Source: Streptomyces klenkii (lineage in GTDB: Bacteria; Actinomycetota; Actinomycetes; Streptomycetales; Streptomycetaceae). From it: a stretch of DNA of 64,000 nt. The notes below the pieces were generated by a model, which saw only the letters and a program-made list of their open reading frames with translations, searched no databases and was not told the DNA's origin. The stretch is from assembly GCF_003626645.1 (NCBI RefSeq), contig NZ_RBAM01000014.1, positions 1 through 64,000 of the forward strand, given 5' to 3'. Shown one piece after another: positions 7,577-15,998 of this stretch. Position numbers and translations under genes: made by a program. Position 1 is the stretch's first letter; every line of letters starts with the position of its first letter.

Positions 7577-8461
7577 GTGACCGCTTGTGACGCCGCGCTC
7601 GAGGCCTTCGAGGAACACCGCTCCGTCCTGACGGGGGTGGCCTACCGCATGCTGGGCCGCGTCACCGACGCCGAGGACGTCGTCCAGGAGACGTGGCTGC
7701 GCTGGTCCGGCGCCGACCGCGGGGACGTGCGCGACCCGCGCGGCTACCTCGTCCGGGTCGCCACCCGGCTGGCCGTCGACCGGCTGCGCCAGGTGCAGGC
7801 GCGGCGCGAGGCGTACGTGGGCCCCTGGCTGCCCGAGCCGATCGCCACCGACTACGGCCCGGCCGTCCCGGACACCGCCGAGCGGGCGGTGCTGGCGGAC
7901 TCAGTCTCGCTCGCCGTGCTCGTGGTCCTGGAGTCCCTGTCGCCGCTGGAGCGGGCGGTCTTCGTCCTGCGGGAGGCCTTCGGCTTCCCCTTCGGCGAGA
8001 TCGCCGTCACGCTCGACCGCTCGGAGGCGTCCGTGCGGCAGCTCGCGAGCCGGGCCCGCCGCCACGTCGACGAGCGCAGGCCGCGCTTCACCGTGGACCC
8101 GGCCGAGCAGCGCGACCTCACCGAGAAGTTCCTCGCGGCGGCCACGGGCGGCAGCATCGAGAACCTGCTGGAGCTGCTCGCGCCCGACGTGCGGCTCGTC
8201 GGCGACAGCGGCGGCAAGGTCAAGGCGCCGCTGCGCGTCATCGAGACCGCGGACAAGGTCGGGCGCTTCCTGTACGCGGTGGCGCACCAGCCCCGGCCGG
8301 AGGCGGAGGTCCGCTTCCTGGAGATCAACGGCCGGCCCGGCGCCCTCGTCCTGTCCGGGGGCCGCCCGGACACCGCCTTCACCCTCGACGTGGCGGACGG
8401 CCGGATCGTGGCGGTCTACCTGGTGCGCAACCCCGACAAGCTCGGCGGCCTGGCCGCATAG
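7577..8461 (+). CDS. ECF sigma factor of the ECF41 (SigJ-like) type
   Basis: A 294-residue sigma-70 family protein longer than normal ECF factors. Region 2 is near residues 10-75 (VTDAEDVVQETWLRW). Region 4 is near 120-175 (LSPLERAVFVLREAFG, then EASVRQLASRARRHV). A C-terminal SnoaL-like domain of about 110 residues carries the two ECF41 signatures: GDSGGKVKAP, corresponding to DGGGK, and NPDKL (residues 285-289). In the characterised family this extension acts as a fused regulator in place of a separate anti-sigma factor. Start is GTG 7577. It lies between an alpha/beta hydrolase and a convergent SDR; ECF41 genes commonly sit beside oxidoreductases they control. Confidence 0.93.
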   Translation: MTACDAALEAFEEHRSVLTGVAYRMLGRVTDAEDVVQETWLRWSGADRGDVRDPRGYLVRVATRLAVDRLRQVQARREAYVGPWLPEPIATDYGPAVPDTAERAVLADSVSLAVLVVLESLSPLERAVFVLREAFGFPFGEIAVTLDRSEASVRQLASRARRHVDERRPRFTVDPAEQRDLTEKFLAAATGGSIENLLELLAPDVRLVGDSGGKVKAPLRVIETADKVGRFLYAVAHQPRPEAEVRFLEINGRPGALVLSGGRPDTAFTLDVADGRIVAVYLVRNPDKLGGLAA

Positions 8462-8493
8462 CCGGCCGCCTCGCCGCACAGCCGGCCGGCCGC

Positions 8494-9240
8494 CTACAGG
8501 CCGCCGGCCACCCGCAGCACCGCCCCCGTCGTGTACGACGCCTCCGGCGACAGCAGCCACGCCACCGCCCCCGCGACCTCGTCCGGCTGCCCCGCGCGGC
8601 TCATGGGCACGACGGCGGCCTTGTGCTTCGGCCGGTCGGGGAAGCCCATCGACGCGTGGATGTCCGTGACGATCAGCCCGGGCTGTACGGAGTTGACCCG
8701 TATGCCCTCCTCGGCGAGTTCCTTGGACAGGCCCATGGTCATCGCGTCGACGGCCGCCTTGCTCGCCGCGTAGTGCACGTACTCGCCGGGGCTGCCGAGG
8801 GTGGCCGCGGCCGAGGATATGTTCACGATCGCACCGCCCTCGCCGCCGTGCCGGGTCGACATCTCCAGCGCCGCGCGGCGGGCGCAGATCAGAGCGCCCG
8901 TCACGTTCACGTCGACGACCCTGCGCATCCGCTCCACCGGCGTCTCCGTGAACCGGCCGAGCAGGCCCGTCACGCCCGCGTTGTTGACCAGCCCCGTGAC
9001 CGGGCCCAGCTCCGCGCGCACCGTGTCGAACAGCGCGTCGACCTGGCTCTCCACGCTGGTGTCGGCCTGGACGACCACGCAGCGGACGCCCTCCGCGCGC
9101 ACCTCTTCGGCCGTCGCCTCGGCGGCCTCGCGCGCGTGCTCGTAGCCGATGCCCACGCTGTGACCCGCGCGCGCCAGCCGCACCGCGACCGCCGCGCCGA
9201 TCCCCCGGCCGCCTCCCGTGACCACCGTGACCTGATCCAT
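8494..9240 (-). CDS. SDR family oxidoreductase (FabG-like)
   Basis: A 248-residue classical short-chain dehydrogenase. The NAD(P) motif is TGGGRGIG (residues 8-15), the structural motif is NNAG, and the active site has Ser in NISSA and Tyr-x3-Lys in YAASK. The C-terminal portion AGAVAWLLS..TTGAVLRVAGG is FabG-like. These enzymes reduce or oxidise keto/hydroxy groups in the cytoplasm. The ATG at 9240 follows a GGGGGAC ribosome site; the longer frame to 9300 adds 20 uncharacteristic residues. It converges with the ECF41 gene (32-bp gap) and is a reasonable partner of that sigma factor. Confidence 0.92.
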   Translation of the reverse strand: MDQVTVVTGGGRGIGAAVAVRLARAGHSVGIGYEHAREAAEATAEEVRAEGVRCVVVQADTSVESQVDALFDTVRAELGPVTGLVNNAGVTGLLGRFTETPVERMRRVVDVNVTGALICARRAALEMSTRHGGEGGAIVNISSAAATLGSPGEYVHYAASKAAVDAMTMGLSKELAEEGIRVNSVQPGLIVTDIHASMGFPDRPKHKAAVVPMSRAGQPDEVAGAVAWLLSPEASYTTGAVLRVAGGL

Positions 9241-9393
9241 CGCCCCGTCCCCCTCGTCTGTGTCTTCCGATGTCTTCCGCCCGTACGGTAATCGGGGCAT
9301 TGGTCTTGACCAAGTCCGGGCACCGTCCTATGGTCGCCATACTGCAACAACCTTTAATAAAGAAGCGCGCAAAATGCTTTGCGGAGGATCAGG

Positions 9394-10137
9394 GTGGGGA
9401 CCACGCAGCTCGACACGGTGCCGGAGCCGAAGTACTGGCACCTGAAGACCGTCCTCAGCGAGGCGCTCGACTCCGAATTCGCGGTGGGTGAGATCCTGCC
9501 GAACGAGCGGGAGCTCGCCGCCCGGTTCGGCGTCGCACGGGCCACGCTCCGGCAGGCGCTCGAACAACTGGAGCTCGAAGGGCGGCTGCAGCGGCGCCGC
9601 GGCGTCGGCACCACCGTCGCCCCGCCCCGCGTGGGCGTGGCCGTCGGCGACGCCGAGCAGGCGTGGCCCGGCACCACCGCGGACTCCTGGCAGGCCGTCG
9701 ACTGCCTGGAGGCGGCCCCGCCCGCAGCCGTCGCCCGGCTGCTGGGCACGCCCGCCGGGCGGCCGGTCCACACCGTCCGCCGGATCCGCCGGACGCACGG
9801 CCAGCCCGTCGCCGCCGAACTGCTCTACGTGCCCGGGCACTCCGTCCCCGGCCTCGCCGCGATCGACACCGCGTCGGGCGCCGCCCGCGCCCGGACGGTC
9901 CTGCGCGAGCTCCAGCGCCTCGCCCTGGAGGGCCAGGACCGCGCAGTGGAGCTGGGCTCGGCCCGCGCCGAGGACGCCAAGCAGCTCGACCGGCTGCCCG
10001 GGGCGCCCGTCCTCCTCGTCACCACGCGCTACTTCACCGAGGGCGCCACGGCGGCGGTGGCCGTCGCGACGTACCGGGCGGACACGTGCCGGCTCACCTT
10101 CGGTGAGACGGGGGTACAGCTGCTGGCGGCGGGCTGA
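9394..10137 (+). CDS. GntR family regulator with UTRA ligand domain
   Basis: A 247-residue GntR/HutC-type regulator. The winged helix-turn-helix occupies about residues 25-80 (LPNERELAARFGVARATLRQ, then a wing with RRRGVGT). A UTRA effector domain follows (PVHTVRRIRRTHGQPVAAE, later TRYFTEGATAAVAVATYRAD). UTRA domains bind sugars, amino acids or related metabolites. GTG 9394 is favoured because GGAGG (9383-9387) is well spaced; a TTG at 9379 overlaps that site. A dispersed repeat carrying a terminator-like hairpin follows. No adjacent transporter or catabolic operon reveals the effector. Confidence 0.9.
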   Translation: MGTTQLDTVPEPKYWHLKTVLSEALDSEFAVGEILPNERELAARFGVARATLRQALEQLELEGRLQRRRGVGTTVAPPRVGVAVGDAEQAWPGTTADSWQAVDCLEAAPPAAVARLLGTPAGRPVHTVRRIRRTHGQPVAAELLYVPGHSVPGLAAIDTASGAARARTVLRELQRLALEGQDRAVELGSARAEDAKQLDRLPGAPVLLVTTRYFTEGATAAVAVATYRADTCRLTFGETGVQLLAAG

Positions 10138-10187
10138 CGGCGCGCTTGCGGCGGCTCGCGCCCGGCGTACCGGTTGCGGCGGGCCTG

Positions 10188-10260
10188 CGATTCCGCCGGA
10201 CCCTCGCCGTGGTGGCTCGACGCCGTCGCGGCGGGCATCTTTGCCCGGCCAGTGCCGTGA
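10188..10260 (+). repeat. Dispersed intergenic repeat, copy A, with terminator hairpin
   Basis: This segment matches 40183-40260 in order and orientation (ATTCCGCCGGA, CTCGCCG, GGTGGCT, CGCCG-loop-CGGCG, ATCTTT). The hairpin CGCCG (10221-10225) / CGGCG (10229-10233) is followed by GGCATCTTT. The loop differs between copies (TCG here, TGG there) while the stem is kept, which suggests a conserved terminator. Both copies sit just after a plus-strand stop codon in a convergent gap. Confidence 0.65.
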
Positions 10261-10400
10261 TCCCGCGGCAGAGCCACTGCTGTGACGGCTTCGCCGGCCG
10301 GTCGCGACCCCCGCATACCGGAGCCGCCGCGCCGGCGCCCATCCGCAATGGGCCGTCCCGGCGGCCCCGAACCGCGGCTCAGCCCGGCGAAGAGGGGACC

Positions 10401-11582
10401 TCACCGCCGCGCGGTGACCGTGCTTTCCACCGCGAACAACTGCTTCTCCACGTGGTCGAGCGCCAAGCGCAGCGCCCCCGTGGCCACTGCCGCCTCCCCC
10501 AGCATCGACTGCACCACCTGCGGGGGCCGCAGGCAGTAGCGGGCCAGTTCCGTGCGGAGCGGTTCCAGGACGCCGCTCAGGCCCGCCGCCCAGCCTCCGA
10601 CGACGACCAGTTCGGGGTCCAGGGCCAGCACCAGCGCGGCCACGTCGTGCACCAGCCTGCGCATGAAGCGCTGCACGGCCGCGGCGGCCCGCTCGTCGCC
10701 CTCGCGCGCGAGGGCGAAGACCTGCGCGACCTGCGCCTCGTCCAGCGGGTGCAGCGGCTCGCCCGTCGTGGACAGCACCTCTTCCGGGGTGGCCTCGCGC
10801 CCCAGCAGGTGCAGCGCGCCGATCTCGCCCGCCGCGCCCCCGAAGCCGCGGTGCAGCCGCCCGCCGATCAGCGAGCCGGCCCCCGGGCTGAGCCCCGCCA
10901 GAACGAAGACGACGTCGTCGGAGCCGGTGGCCGCGCCCTTCCAGTGCTCGGCGACGGCGGCGGCGTTCGCGTCGTTCTCCACGAGGACCGGGCAGCGGAA
11001 CGAGCGGCGCAGCCGCTCCCCCAGCGGCAGGCCCGTCCAGCCGGGCAGCGCCGTGCCCAGCCGGACCGTACCGTCGGCCTCGACGATGCCCGGGGTGGCC
11101 ACGCCGACCGCGCGCAGCCCGCTGCGCGGCACGCCCGAGCGCGCCAGCAGGTCGGCGACGGCCTCCCGCACGCGGTCCAGCCGCTCGTCGGCCGGGGCCG
11201 TCTCCGCGACGTCCACGGACGCCGAGCCCATGACGCGGCCGCTCAGGTCGGCCATCAGGGCGGCGATCCGGTGCGGCCCGATCTCGATGCCGAGCAGGTG
11301 GCCCGCCTCGACGCGGAAGCGGAAGCGGCGCGCGGGCCGGCCCTGGCGGCGGGCCTCGCCGTCCTCGGCGGGCGCCTCCACCACCAGTCCGGACTCCATC
11401 AGGCCCTCGACCACGCCCTCCACGGTCGGCCGGGACAGGCCGGTGACCTTGACCAGGTCCGTGAGGGTGGGCGCGGCGGCCAGCGGGGACGCCGGAGAAG
11501 CGGCCGTACGGAGCGCGTGCAGCACCACGGCCGAGTTGATCCGCCGCAGCAGGGACGGGTCCCCGCCGGTGAGCCGCCCCAA
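10401..11582 (-). CDS. ROK family transcriptional regulator
   Basis: A 393-residue NagC/XylR-type repressor. An N-terminal winged helix-turn-helix (about residues 35-75: TLTDLVKVTGLSRPTVEGVV) precedes a ROK sugar-kinase-like domain. That domain has LGIEIGPHRIAALMADLSG, VENDANAAAVAEHW and a phosphate loop region. The zinc motif usual in ROK proteins (CxCGxxGCxE) is absent; the matching stretch reads GEIGALHLLGREATP. That argues for a ligand-binding regulator and not an active kinase. It converges with the GntR gene across the dispersed repeat, and no transport operon lies beside it. The inducing sugar is unknown. Confidence 0.9.
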   Translation of the reverse strand: MGRLTGGDPSLLRRINSAVVLHALRTAASPASPLAAAPTLTDLVKVTGLSRPTVEGVVEGLMESGLVVEAPAEDGEARRQGRPARRFRFRVEAGHLLGIEIGPHRIAALMADLSGRVMGSASVDVAETAPADERLDRVREAVADLLARSGVPRSGLRAVGVATPGIVEADGTVRLGTALPGWTGLPLGERLRRSFRCPVLVENDANAAAVAEHWKGAATGSDDVVFVLAGLSPGAGSLIGGRLHRGFGGAAGEIGALHLLGREATPEEVLSTTGEPLHPLDEAQVAQVFALAREGDERAAAAVQRFMRRLVHDVAALVLALDPELVVVGGWAAGLSGVLEPLRTELARYCLRPPQVVQSMLGEAAVATGALRLALDHVEKQLFAVESTVTARR

Positions 11583-11702
11583 CGTCGCCGCCTCCTCGCG
11601 TTTACGCGTCCTTTGCCTACTGGCCGGATCGTATCCGGTGCGGTGGCCCGCGGCGAGCCTCGGGACCCGGCCGGGGGGCGGCCGGGCGGATCAGCCCGAG
11701 GA

Positions 11703-12353
11703 TCAGCCGGGGGTCACGAACCCCGACTCGTACGCGGCGATCACCGCCTGGGTGCGGTCCCGCGCCCCGAGCTTCGCCAGCACCGCGCTGACGTGCGTCT
11801 TCACCGTCTCGGAGCCGAGCAGCAGGGCCTGGGCGATCTCCCCGTTGGACAGGCCGCGGGCCATGTGGCGCAGCACCTCGGCCTCGCGAGCGGTCAGGGC
11901 CGCCCGTTCCATGGCCGCCCGGGCCCGCTCGTTGCCGCGCCCGGCCGCGAGGCGCCGCAGCGCGGCGGGGAACAGCAGCGAGTCGCCGGCCGCGACCGTG
12001 CGGACCGCCTGGACGATCTCGGCGGGCGCGGAGCGCTTGAGGAGGAAGCCGTCGGCGCCCGCGCGCAGGGCGTCGTAGACGTACTCGTCGTTCTCGAAGG
12101 TGGTCACGACCACGATCTTCGGCGGCGGGTCCACGGTGCGCAGGACGGCGCGGGTCGCCTCGATGCCGTCCAGCAGCGGCATGCGGACGTCCATCGCGAC
12201 GACGTCCGGCCGCAGCTGACGGACCATCGGGACCACGGCCGCGCCGTCCGCGGCCTCGCCCGCGACTTCGATGCCGGGCTGCGCTTCCAGGATGGCGCGC
12301 AGGCCCGCACGGACGAGAGGCTCGTCGTCGACGAGCAGAACAGTTATCGGCAC
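11703..12353 (-). CDS. NarL/LuxR-type response regulator
   Basis: A 216-residue two-component response regulator. The receiver domain has the acidic pair DDE near residue 9, the phospho-acceptor Asp55 in MDVRMP, and the conserved Thr and Lys (VVVTTF, FLLKRS). The C-terminal LuxR helix-turn-helix is at about residues 150-206 (LTAREAEVLRHMARGLSNGE, then SETVKTHVSAVLAKL). It follows the histidine kinase gene on the same strand with a 90-bp gap and is the obvious partner. The ABC exporter genes diverging from the kinase are the likely target. Confidence 0.95.
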   Translation of the reverse strand: MPITVLLVDDEPLVRAGLRAILEAQPGIEVAGEAADGAAVVPMVRQLRPDVVAMDVRMPLLDGIEATRAVLRTVDPPPKIVVVTTFENDEYVYDALRAGADGFLLKRSAPAEIVQAVRTVAAGDSLLFPAALRRLAAGRGNERARAAMERAALTAREAEVLRHMARGLSNGEIAQALLLGSETVKTHVSAVLAKLGARDRTQAVIAAYESGFVTPG

Positions 12354-12443
12354 GGGGGCACTCTAAGTGAGCACGTTTCGGTTCCGGGGCTGCCCGCCAG
12401 TGGGCGGCAGGATCCGTCCCGCTGACGGTCCGCCGGGCGCGCC

Positions 12444-13718
12444 CTACGCCCCCAGCGGCAGCACCGCCCGTACCCGCCACACCCCCTCGTGCACCCCGGT
12501 CTCGGCGTGGCCGCCGAGCAGCGCGGCGCGTTCGCGGATGCCCCGCAGGCCGCTGCCGCCACCGCTGACGGCACTGCTGACGGCACCGCTGACGGCGTGG
12601 CCCGCGGCCCCTGGAAGGGGGTTGCGGATGTCCAGCTCCAGGGCGTCCGCGCGGACCGTGATGCGCAGTGAGACCGGCACGGGGCCCGCATGCCGCACCA
12701 CGTTCGTGAGCGCCTCCTGGGCGATGCGGTAGCCCTCGCGCGAGACCGGGCCCGGCACGGCCTCCAGCGCGCCGGTGACGTCGGCGGTGACCTCGGCGCC
12801 GGAGCCCCGGGCTGCGGTGAGCAGCCGCTCGACGTCGGTCAGGCCCGGGCGGCCCGCCGCCGGCCCGGGCGCGTCCTCGCGCAGGACCGCGAGGACGCGC
12901 TCCAGGTCCTCCAGCGCGTGCCGCCCCGTCTCCTCGATGGCGGCCAGGGCCTGCTCGGTGAACGCGGGCGAGCCCGCCGCGCGCGCCGCGCCCGCCTGCA
13001 CCACGGCGACCGTGAGCGCGTGCCCGACGGAGTCGTGCAGTTCGCGGGCGAGCCGGTTGTGCTCCAGCAGCCGTTCCGTCCGCTCCTCCAGCGCGGCCAG
13101 CCGCTCGGCCGCGGACGGGCCGAGGAGCGCCCGCGCGGCGCGCGCCTGCAACTCCCCCGCCAGGGCGGCGAAGGCGACGAACAGCACGGCCACGAGCAGG
13201 CCCAGGACGGCGTACGACCAGTGGCCGCCCGGCGCGGGGCTCCACGGCGGTACGCGCACCGGGCCGCTCCCGGCGGCGCCGCCGATGAGCCTCACCGCCA
13301 GCGTCGGTGCGTGGACCGAGAGGAACGCGGTCGCCACGCCCGCCTCGTACCGCACGATCAGCCACATCGCCGTGCGCCGGCGGTCCGCCCAGGACGCCGA
13401 GCGCGCGGGGGTGAAGTGCGGCGGCTCCGCGTCCGGCCTCCCCACCGGCCTCCCCACCGGCTTCCCTGCCGGTCTCCCCGCCGGGAACAGCAGCAACTGC
13501 GCCTGCATGCCCTCCGAGAGCCGCACCCCCGGGACCATGGCCGCGATCACCAGGAAGGGCAGCGGCACCGCGAGCAGCCAGGCGGCCGCCGGGCTGTTGA
13601 CGTTGCCGAGCCCGGGCGACACGAACGCGAAGACGGTAGCGACGACCGCCGCCATCACCAGGTGCAGCCAGCGGGTGTACGTGACCGCTCGGGTCAGCGG
13701 GCGCAGGAGGGCGATCAT
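12444..13718 (-). CDS. Sensor histidine kinase (HisKA_3 type)
   Basis: A 424-residue membrane kinase. Several hydrophobic helices fill the first 200 residues. The dimerisation/phospho-acceptor helix is LARELHDSVGHALTVAVVQA with His near 224. A HATPase domain follows (QEALTNVVRHAG, then GSGLRGIRERAALLGG). ATG 13718 is chosen because GGAAGG sits nine bases upstream; ATG 13727 would touch that site. Two small repeat tracts occur in the coding sequence: GRPxGKPVGRPVGRP in the cytoplasmic loop and AVSGAVSSAVSG before the G-box. They reflect 12-bp DNA repeats. The gene forms an operon with the response regulator. Confidence 0.93.
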   Translation of the reverse strand: MIALLRPLTRAVTYTRWLHLVMAAVVATVFAFVSPGLGNVNSPAAAWLLAVPLPFLVIAAMVPGVRLSEGMQAQLLLFPAGRPAGKPVGRPVGRPDAEPPHFTPARSASWADRRRTAMWLIVRYEAGVATAFLSVHAPTLAVRLIGGAAGSGPVRVPPWSPAPGGHWSYAVLGLLVAVLFVAFAALAGELQARAARALLGPSAAERLAALEERTERLLEHNRLARELHDSVGHALTVAVVQAGAARAAGSPAFTEQALAAIEETGRHALEDLERVLAVLREDAPGPAAGRPGLTDVERLLTAARGSGAEVTADVTGALEAVPGPVSREGYRIAQEALTNVVRHAGPVPVSLRITVRADALELDIRNPLPGAAGHAVSGAVSSAVSGGGSGLRGIRERAALLGGHAETGVHEGVWRVRAVLPLGA

Positions 13719-13755
13719 GATCGTCATCCTTCCAGCGGCCCGCGGGCGGCGCCCT

Positions 13756-13791
13756 CCCCCGCGTGGGGGAGGCGGTCCCCACGCGCGGGGG
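13756..13791. promoter_or_regulatory. GC-rich inverted repeat between kinase and ABC operons
   Basis: Left arm 13756-13768 (CCCCCGCGTGGGG) and right arm 13777-13791 (CCCCACGCGCGGGGG) are inverted copies with a 2-base insertion, separated by 8 bp. The repeat is the centre of the 109-bp divergent region and so could be the binding site of the response regulator. A cruciform or bidirectional attenuator role is also possible. Confidence 0.5.
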
Positions 13792-13827
13792 AAGTGCCGG
13801 CCCGGGCCCCGGCGCGAGCCTTGAGCC

Positions 13828-14565
13828 ATGACCTTGATCGAGATTCGCGGACTCACCAAGCGGTACGGCCCGGTGTGCGCCCTTGACGGGCTCACCGTGA
13901 CCGTCCGGCCCGGCCGGGTGACCGGCTTCCTGGGCCCCAACGGCGCCGGCAAGTCCACCACGATGCGCATCCTCCTCGGCCTCGACCGGCCCACCTCCGG
14001 GACCGCCCTCGTCGGCGGCAGGCCGTACGCCTCGTTCGCCGAGCCGCTGCGGCACGTCGGCGCGCTGCTGGACGCCTCGGCCGCCCACCCGGCCCGGACC
14101 GGACGCGACCACCTGCTCACCCTCGCGCTCAGCAACCGCATCCCCGCCCGCCGCGTCGACGCGGTGCTGGAGGAGACCGGGCTCGCGACCGCCGCCCGGC
14201 GGCGCGTGCGCACCTTCTCCCTCGGGATGCGGCAGCGGCTCGGCCTGGCCGCGGCGCTGCTCGGCGACCCGCCCGTGGTGCTGCTCGACGAGCCGGCCAA
14301 CGGGCTCGACCCGGAAGGCATCCTCCAGCTGCGCCGGCTGGCCCGGCGCCTGGCCGGGGAGGGGCGGACCGTCCTCCTCTCCAGCCACCTCATGAGCGAG
14401 ATGGCGCAGACCGCCGACCACCTCGTGGTCCTGGGCCGGGGCCGGCTGCTGGCCGACGCGCCCCTGGACGAGTTCGTCGGCGGGAGCGCCTCGCTGGAGG
14501 AGGCCTACTTCGCCCTGACCGCCGGCTCCACCGAGTTCACGCACCAGGAAGGAACGCCGTCATGA
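13828..14565 (+). CDS. ABC transporter ATP-binding protein
   Basis: A 245-residue ATPase subunit. Walker A is GPNGAGKST (near residue 36), the signature is FSLGMRQRLG, Walker B is VVLLDEP, and the switch His is in LLSSHLMSE. The sequence belongs to the DrrA/CcmA-like exporter group used for drug or lipid export and membrane-stress defence. Its stop overlaps the start of the permease gene by 4 bp (ATGA, 14562-14565), so the two are translationally coupled. The divergent two-component system probably controls the pair. Cargo is unknown. Confidence 0.95.
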   Translation: MTLIEIRGLTKRYGPVCALDGLTVTVRPGRVTGFLGPNGAGKSTTMRILLGLDRPTSGTALVGGRPYASFAEPLRHVGALLDASAAHPARTGRDHLLTLALSNRIPARRVDAVLEETGLATAARRRVRTFSLGMRQRLGLAAALLGDPPVVLLDEPANGLDPEGILQLRRLARRLAGEGRTVLLSSHLMSEMAQTADHLVVLGRGRLLADAPLDEFVGGSASLEEAYFALTAGSTEFTHQEGTPS

Positions 14566-15308
14566 CCGCCCTCGCGCCCGTCCTCCGCTCCGAGTGGGTG
14601 AAGATCCGTTCCGTACGGTCCCTGCTCGTCGCCCTTTTCGCCGCCTTCATCTGCACGGTCGGCGTCACGCTGCTGGTCCACGCCATGGTCGGCAAGGCCG
14701 AGGCGAGGCATGCGGACTTCGAGCCGGTGTACGGCTCGTACTACGGCCTCAACTTCGGGCACATCGCCGCCGTCTGCTTCGGCGTGATGGCGGTCGCCGG
14801 GGAGTACGCCGGAGGCGGGATCAGGCTCTCGCTCGCCGCCGTCCCGCGCCGCGGCCTGTTCTTCGGCGGCAAGCTGCTCGTCGTGGGCGCCGCCGCCCTG
14901 CCGGTGGGCCTGGCGACCGGCTTCGGCTGCTTCCTCGGCGCGCAGGGCCTGCTCGGCGAGTACGGGGTGGGGCTGGGGGCGCCCGGCGCGCTGCGGTCGG
15001 CGATCGGCTGCGGTCTGTACCTCACGCTGCTGACCATGTTCTCGGCGGGCGTGGCCGCGGTCGTCCGCAGCCAGGTCGGGGCGTTGTCCCTGCTCACGCC
15101 CGTGGTCTTCCTGATCTCGCCGGTCTTCGCCGGGGTGTCCGGCATCGGAAGGCTCGTGGCGTACCTCCCGGACCGGGCCGGTCAGCAGATCCTGCACCCC
15201 GCCCCCGAGGGCCCGCTCGGGGCCTGGTCGGGGATGGCCGTGATGGCCACGTGGACGGCCCTCGCAGCGGCAGCGGGCTGGTGGTCCCTGCACCGCCGGG
15301 ATTCGTGA
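14562..15308 (+). CDS. ABC transporter permease (ABC-2 type)
   Basis: A 248-residue integral membrane protein with about six hydrophobic helices. It opens with APVLRSEWVKIRSVRSLLVA, the N-terminal cytoplasmic helix typical of ABC-2 permeases in actinobacteria. Later segments FGVMAVAGEYAGGGIRLSLA and GKLLVVGAAALPVGLATGFG match the pattern of DrrB/NatB-like permeases, in which an amphipathic turn follows the second helix. Together with the overlapping ATPase gene it makes a minimal exporter, probably working as a dimer of each subunit. Confidence 0.9.
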   Translation: MTALAPVLRSEWVKIRSVRSLLVALFAAFICTVGVTLLVHAMVGKAEARHADFEPVYGSYYGLNFGHIAAVCFGVMAVAGEYAGGGIRLSLAAVPRRGLFFGGKLLVVGAAALPVGLATGFGCFLGAQGLLGEYGVGLGAPGALRSAIGCGLYLTLLTMFSAGVAAVVRSQVGALSLLTPVVFLISPVFAGVSGIGRLVAYLPDRAGQQILHPAPEGPLGAWSGMAVMATWTALAAAAGWWSLHRRDS

Positions 15309-15459
15309 CCGACGGCCTCGTCACCGTGCGGGGCCCTGGAGGTGGCCCCGGCGAGCCGGACGCCTGCCTCCCGGCGCCGGACCGCACGCTCCCCTCCGCC
15401 GCAACGGCGCTCGGTCACGACGGCGCGGTCCGGCGGTGCCGGACATGATCAGGCCGCGT

Positions 15460-15954
15460 TCAGGCATCGCCGGCGGCAGCCACCCGCAGCCGGGCGAACT
15501 CCTCCGCCATCTTCGGCAGCGGCCAGTGGGCGTTGAGGCCGCTCGGGTTGGGCAGGGCCCAGATGCGGGTCGTGCCTATCGTCCGTTCCTGCGGGCCGAT
15601 CTTCGCGTGCTTGTCGCCGAAGGCGACGCGGTAGGCGGTCACGCCGACGACCGCCAGCCAGCGCGGCTTCAGCAGCCGCACCTTCTCCGTGAGGATGCGG
15701 CCGCCCTCCACGTACTCCGCGGTGCTCAGCTCGTCGGCCCGCGCCGAGGCCCGGGCGACGACGTTCGTGATGCCGAGCCCGTAGCCGAGCAGTTCCTCCT
15801 GCTCGGCGGGCCGCAGCTGCCGCGGCGTGAACCCCGAGGCGTGCAGGACGGGCCAGAAGCGGTTGCCCGGGCGGGCGAAGTGGTGGCCGGTGGCCGCCGT
15901 CATCAGGCCCGGGTTGATGCCGCAGAAGAGAACGCGGAGGCCGTCCGCGACCAC
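15460..15954 (-). CDS. mug: Mismatch-specific uracil/thymine-DNA glycosylase (Mug)
   Basis: A 164-residue uracil-DNA-glycosylase superfamily enzyme. The active-site motif is CGINPGL (near residue 11) and the second motif NPSGLN is at about residue 135. It removes U or T mispaired with G and bulky ethenocytosine adducts, starting base-excision repair. The GTG at 15954 gives a length like E. coli Mug. An in-frame CTG at 16002 overlaps the purB stop codon and would add LTPAELEAARDRLVPD. Related Streptomyces proteins, as I remember them, begin with that stretch, so an unusual CTG start with coupling to purB is possible. Confidence 0.9.
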   Translation of the reverse strand: MVADGLRVLFCGINPGLMTAATGHHFARPGNRFWPVLHASGFTPRQLRPAEQEELLGYGLGITNVVARASARADELSTAEYVEGGRILTEKVRLLKPRWLAVVGVTAYRVAFGDKHAKIGPQERTIGTTRIWALPNPSGLNAHWPLPKMAEEFARLRVAAAGDA

Positions 15955-15998
15955 GTCGGGTACGAGGCGGTCGCGGGCGGCTTCCAGCTCGGCGGGTG

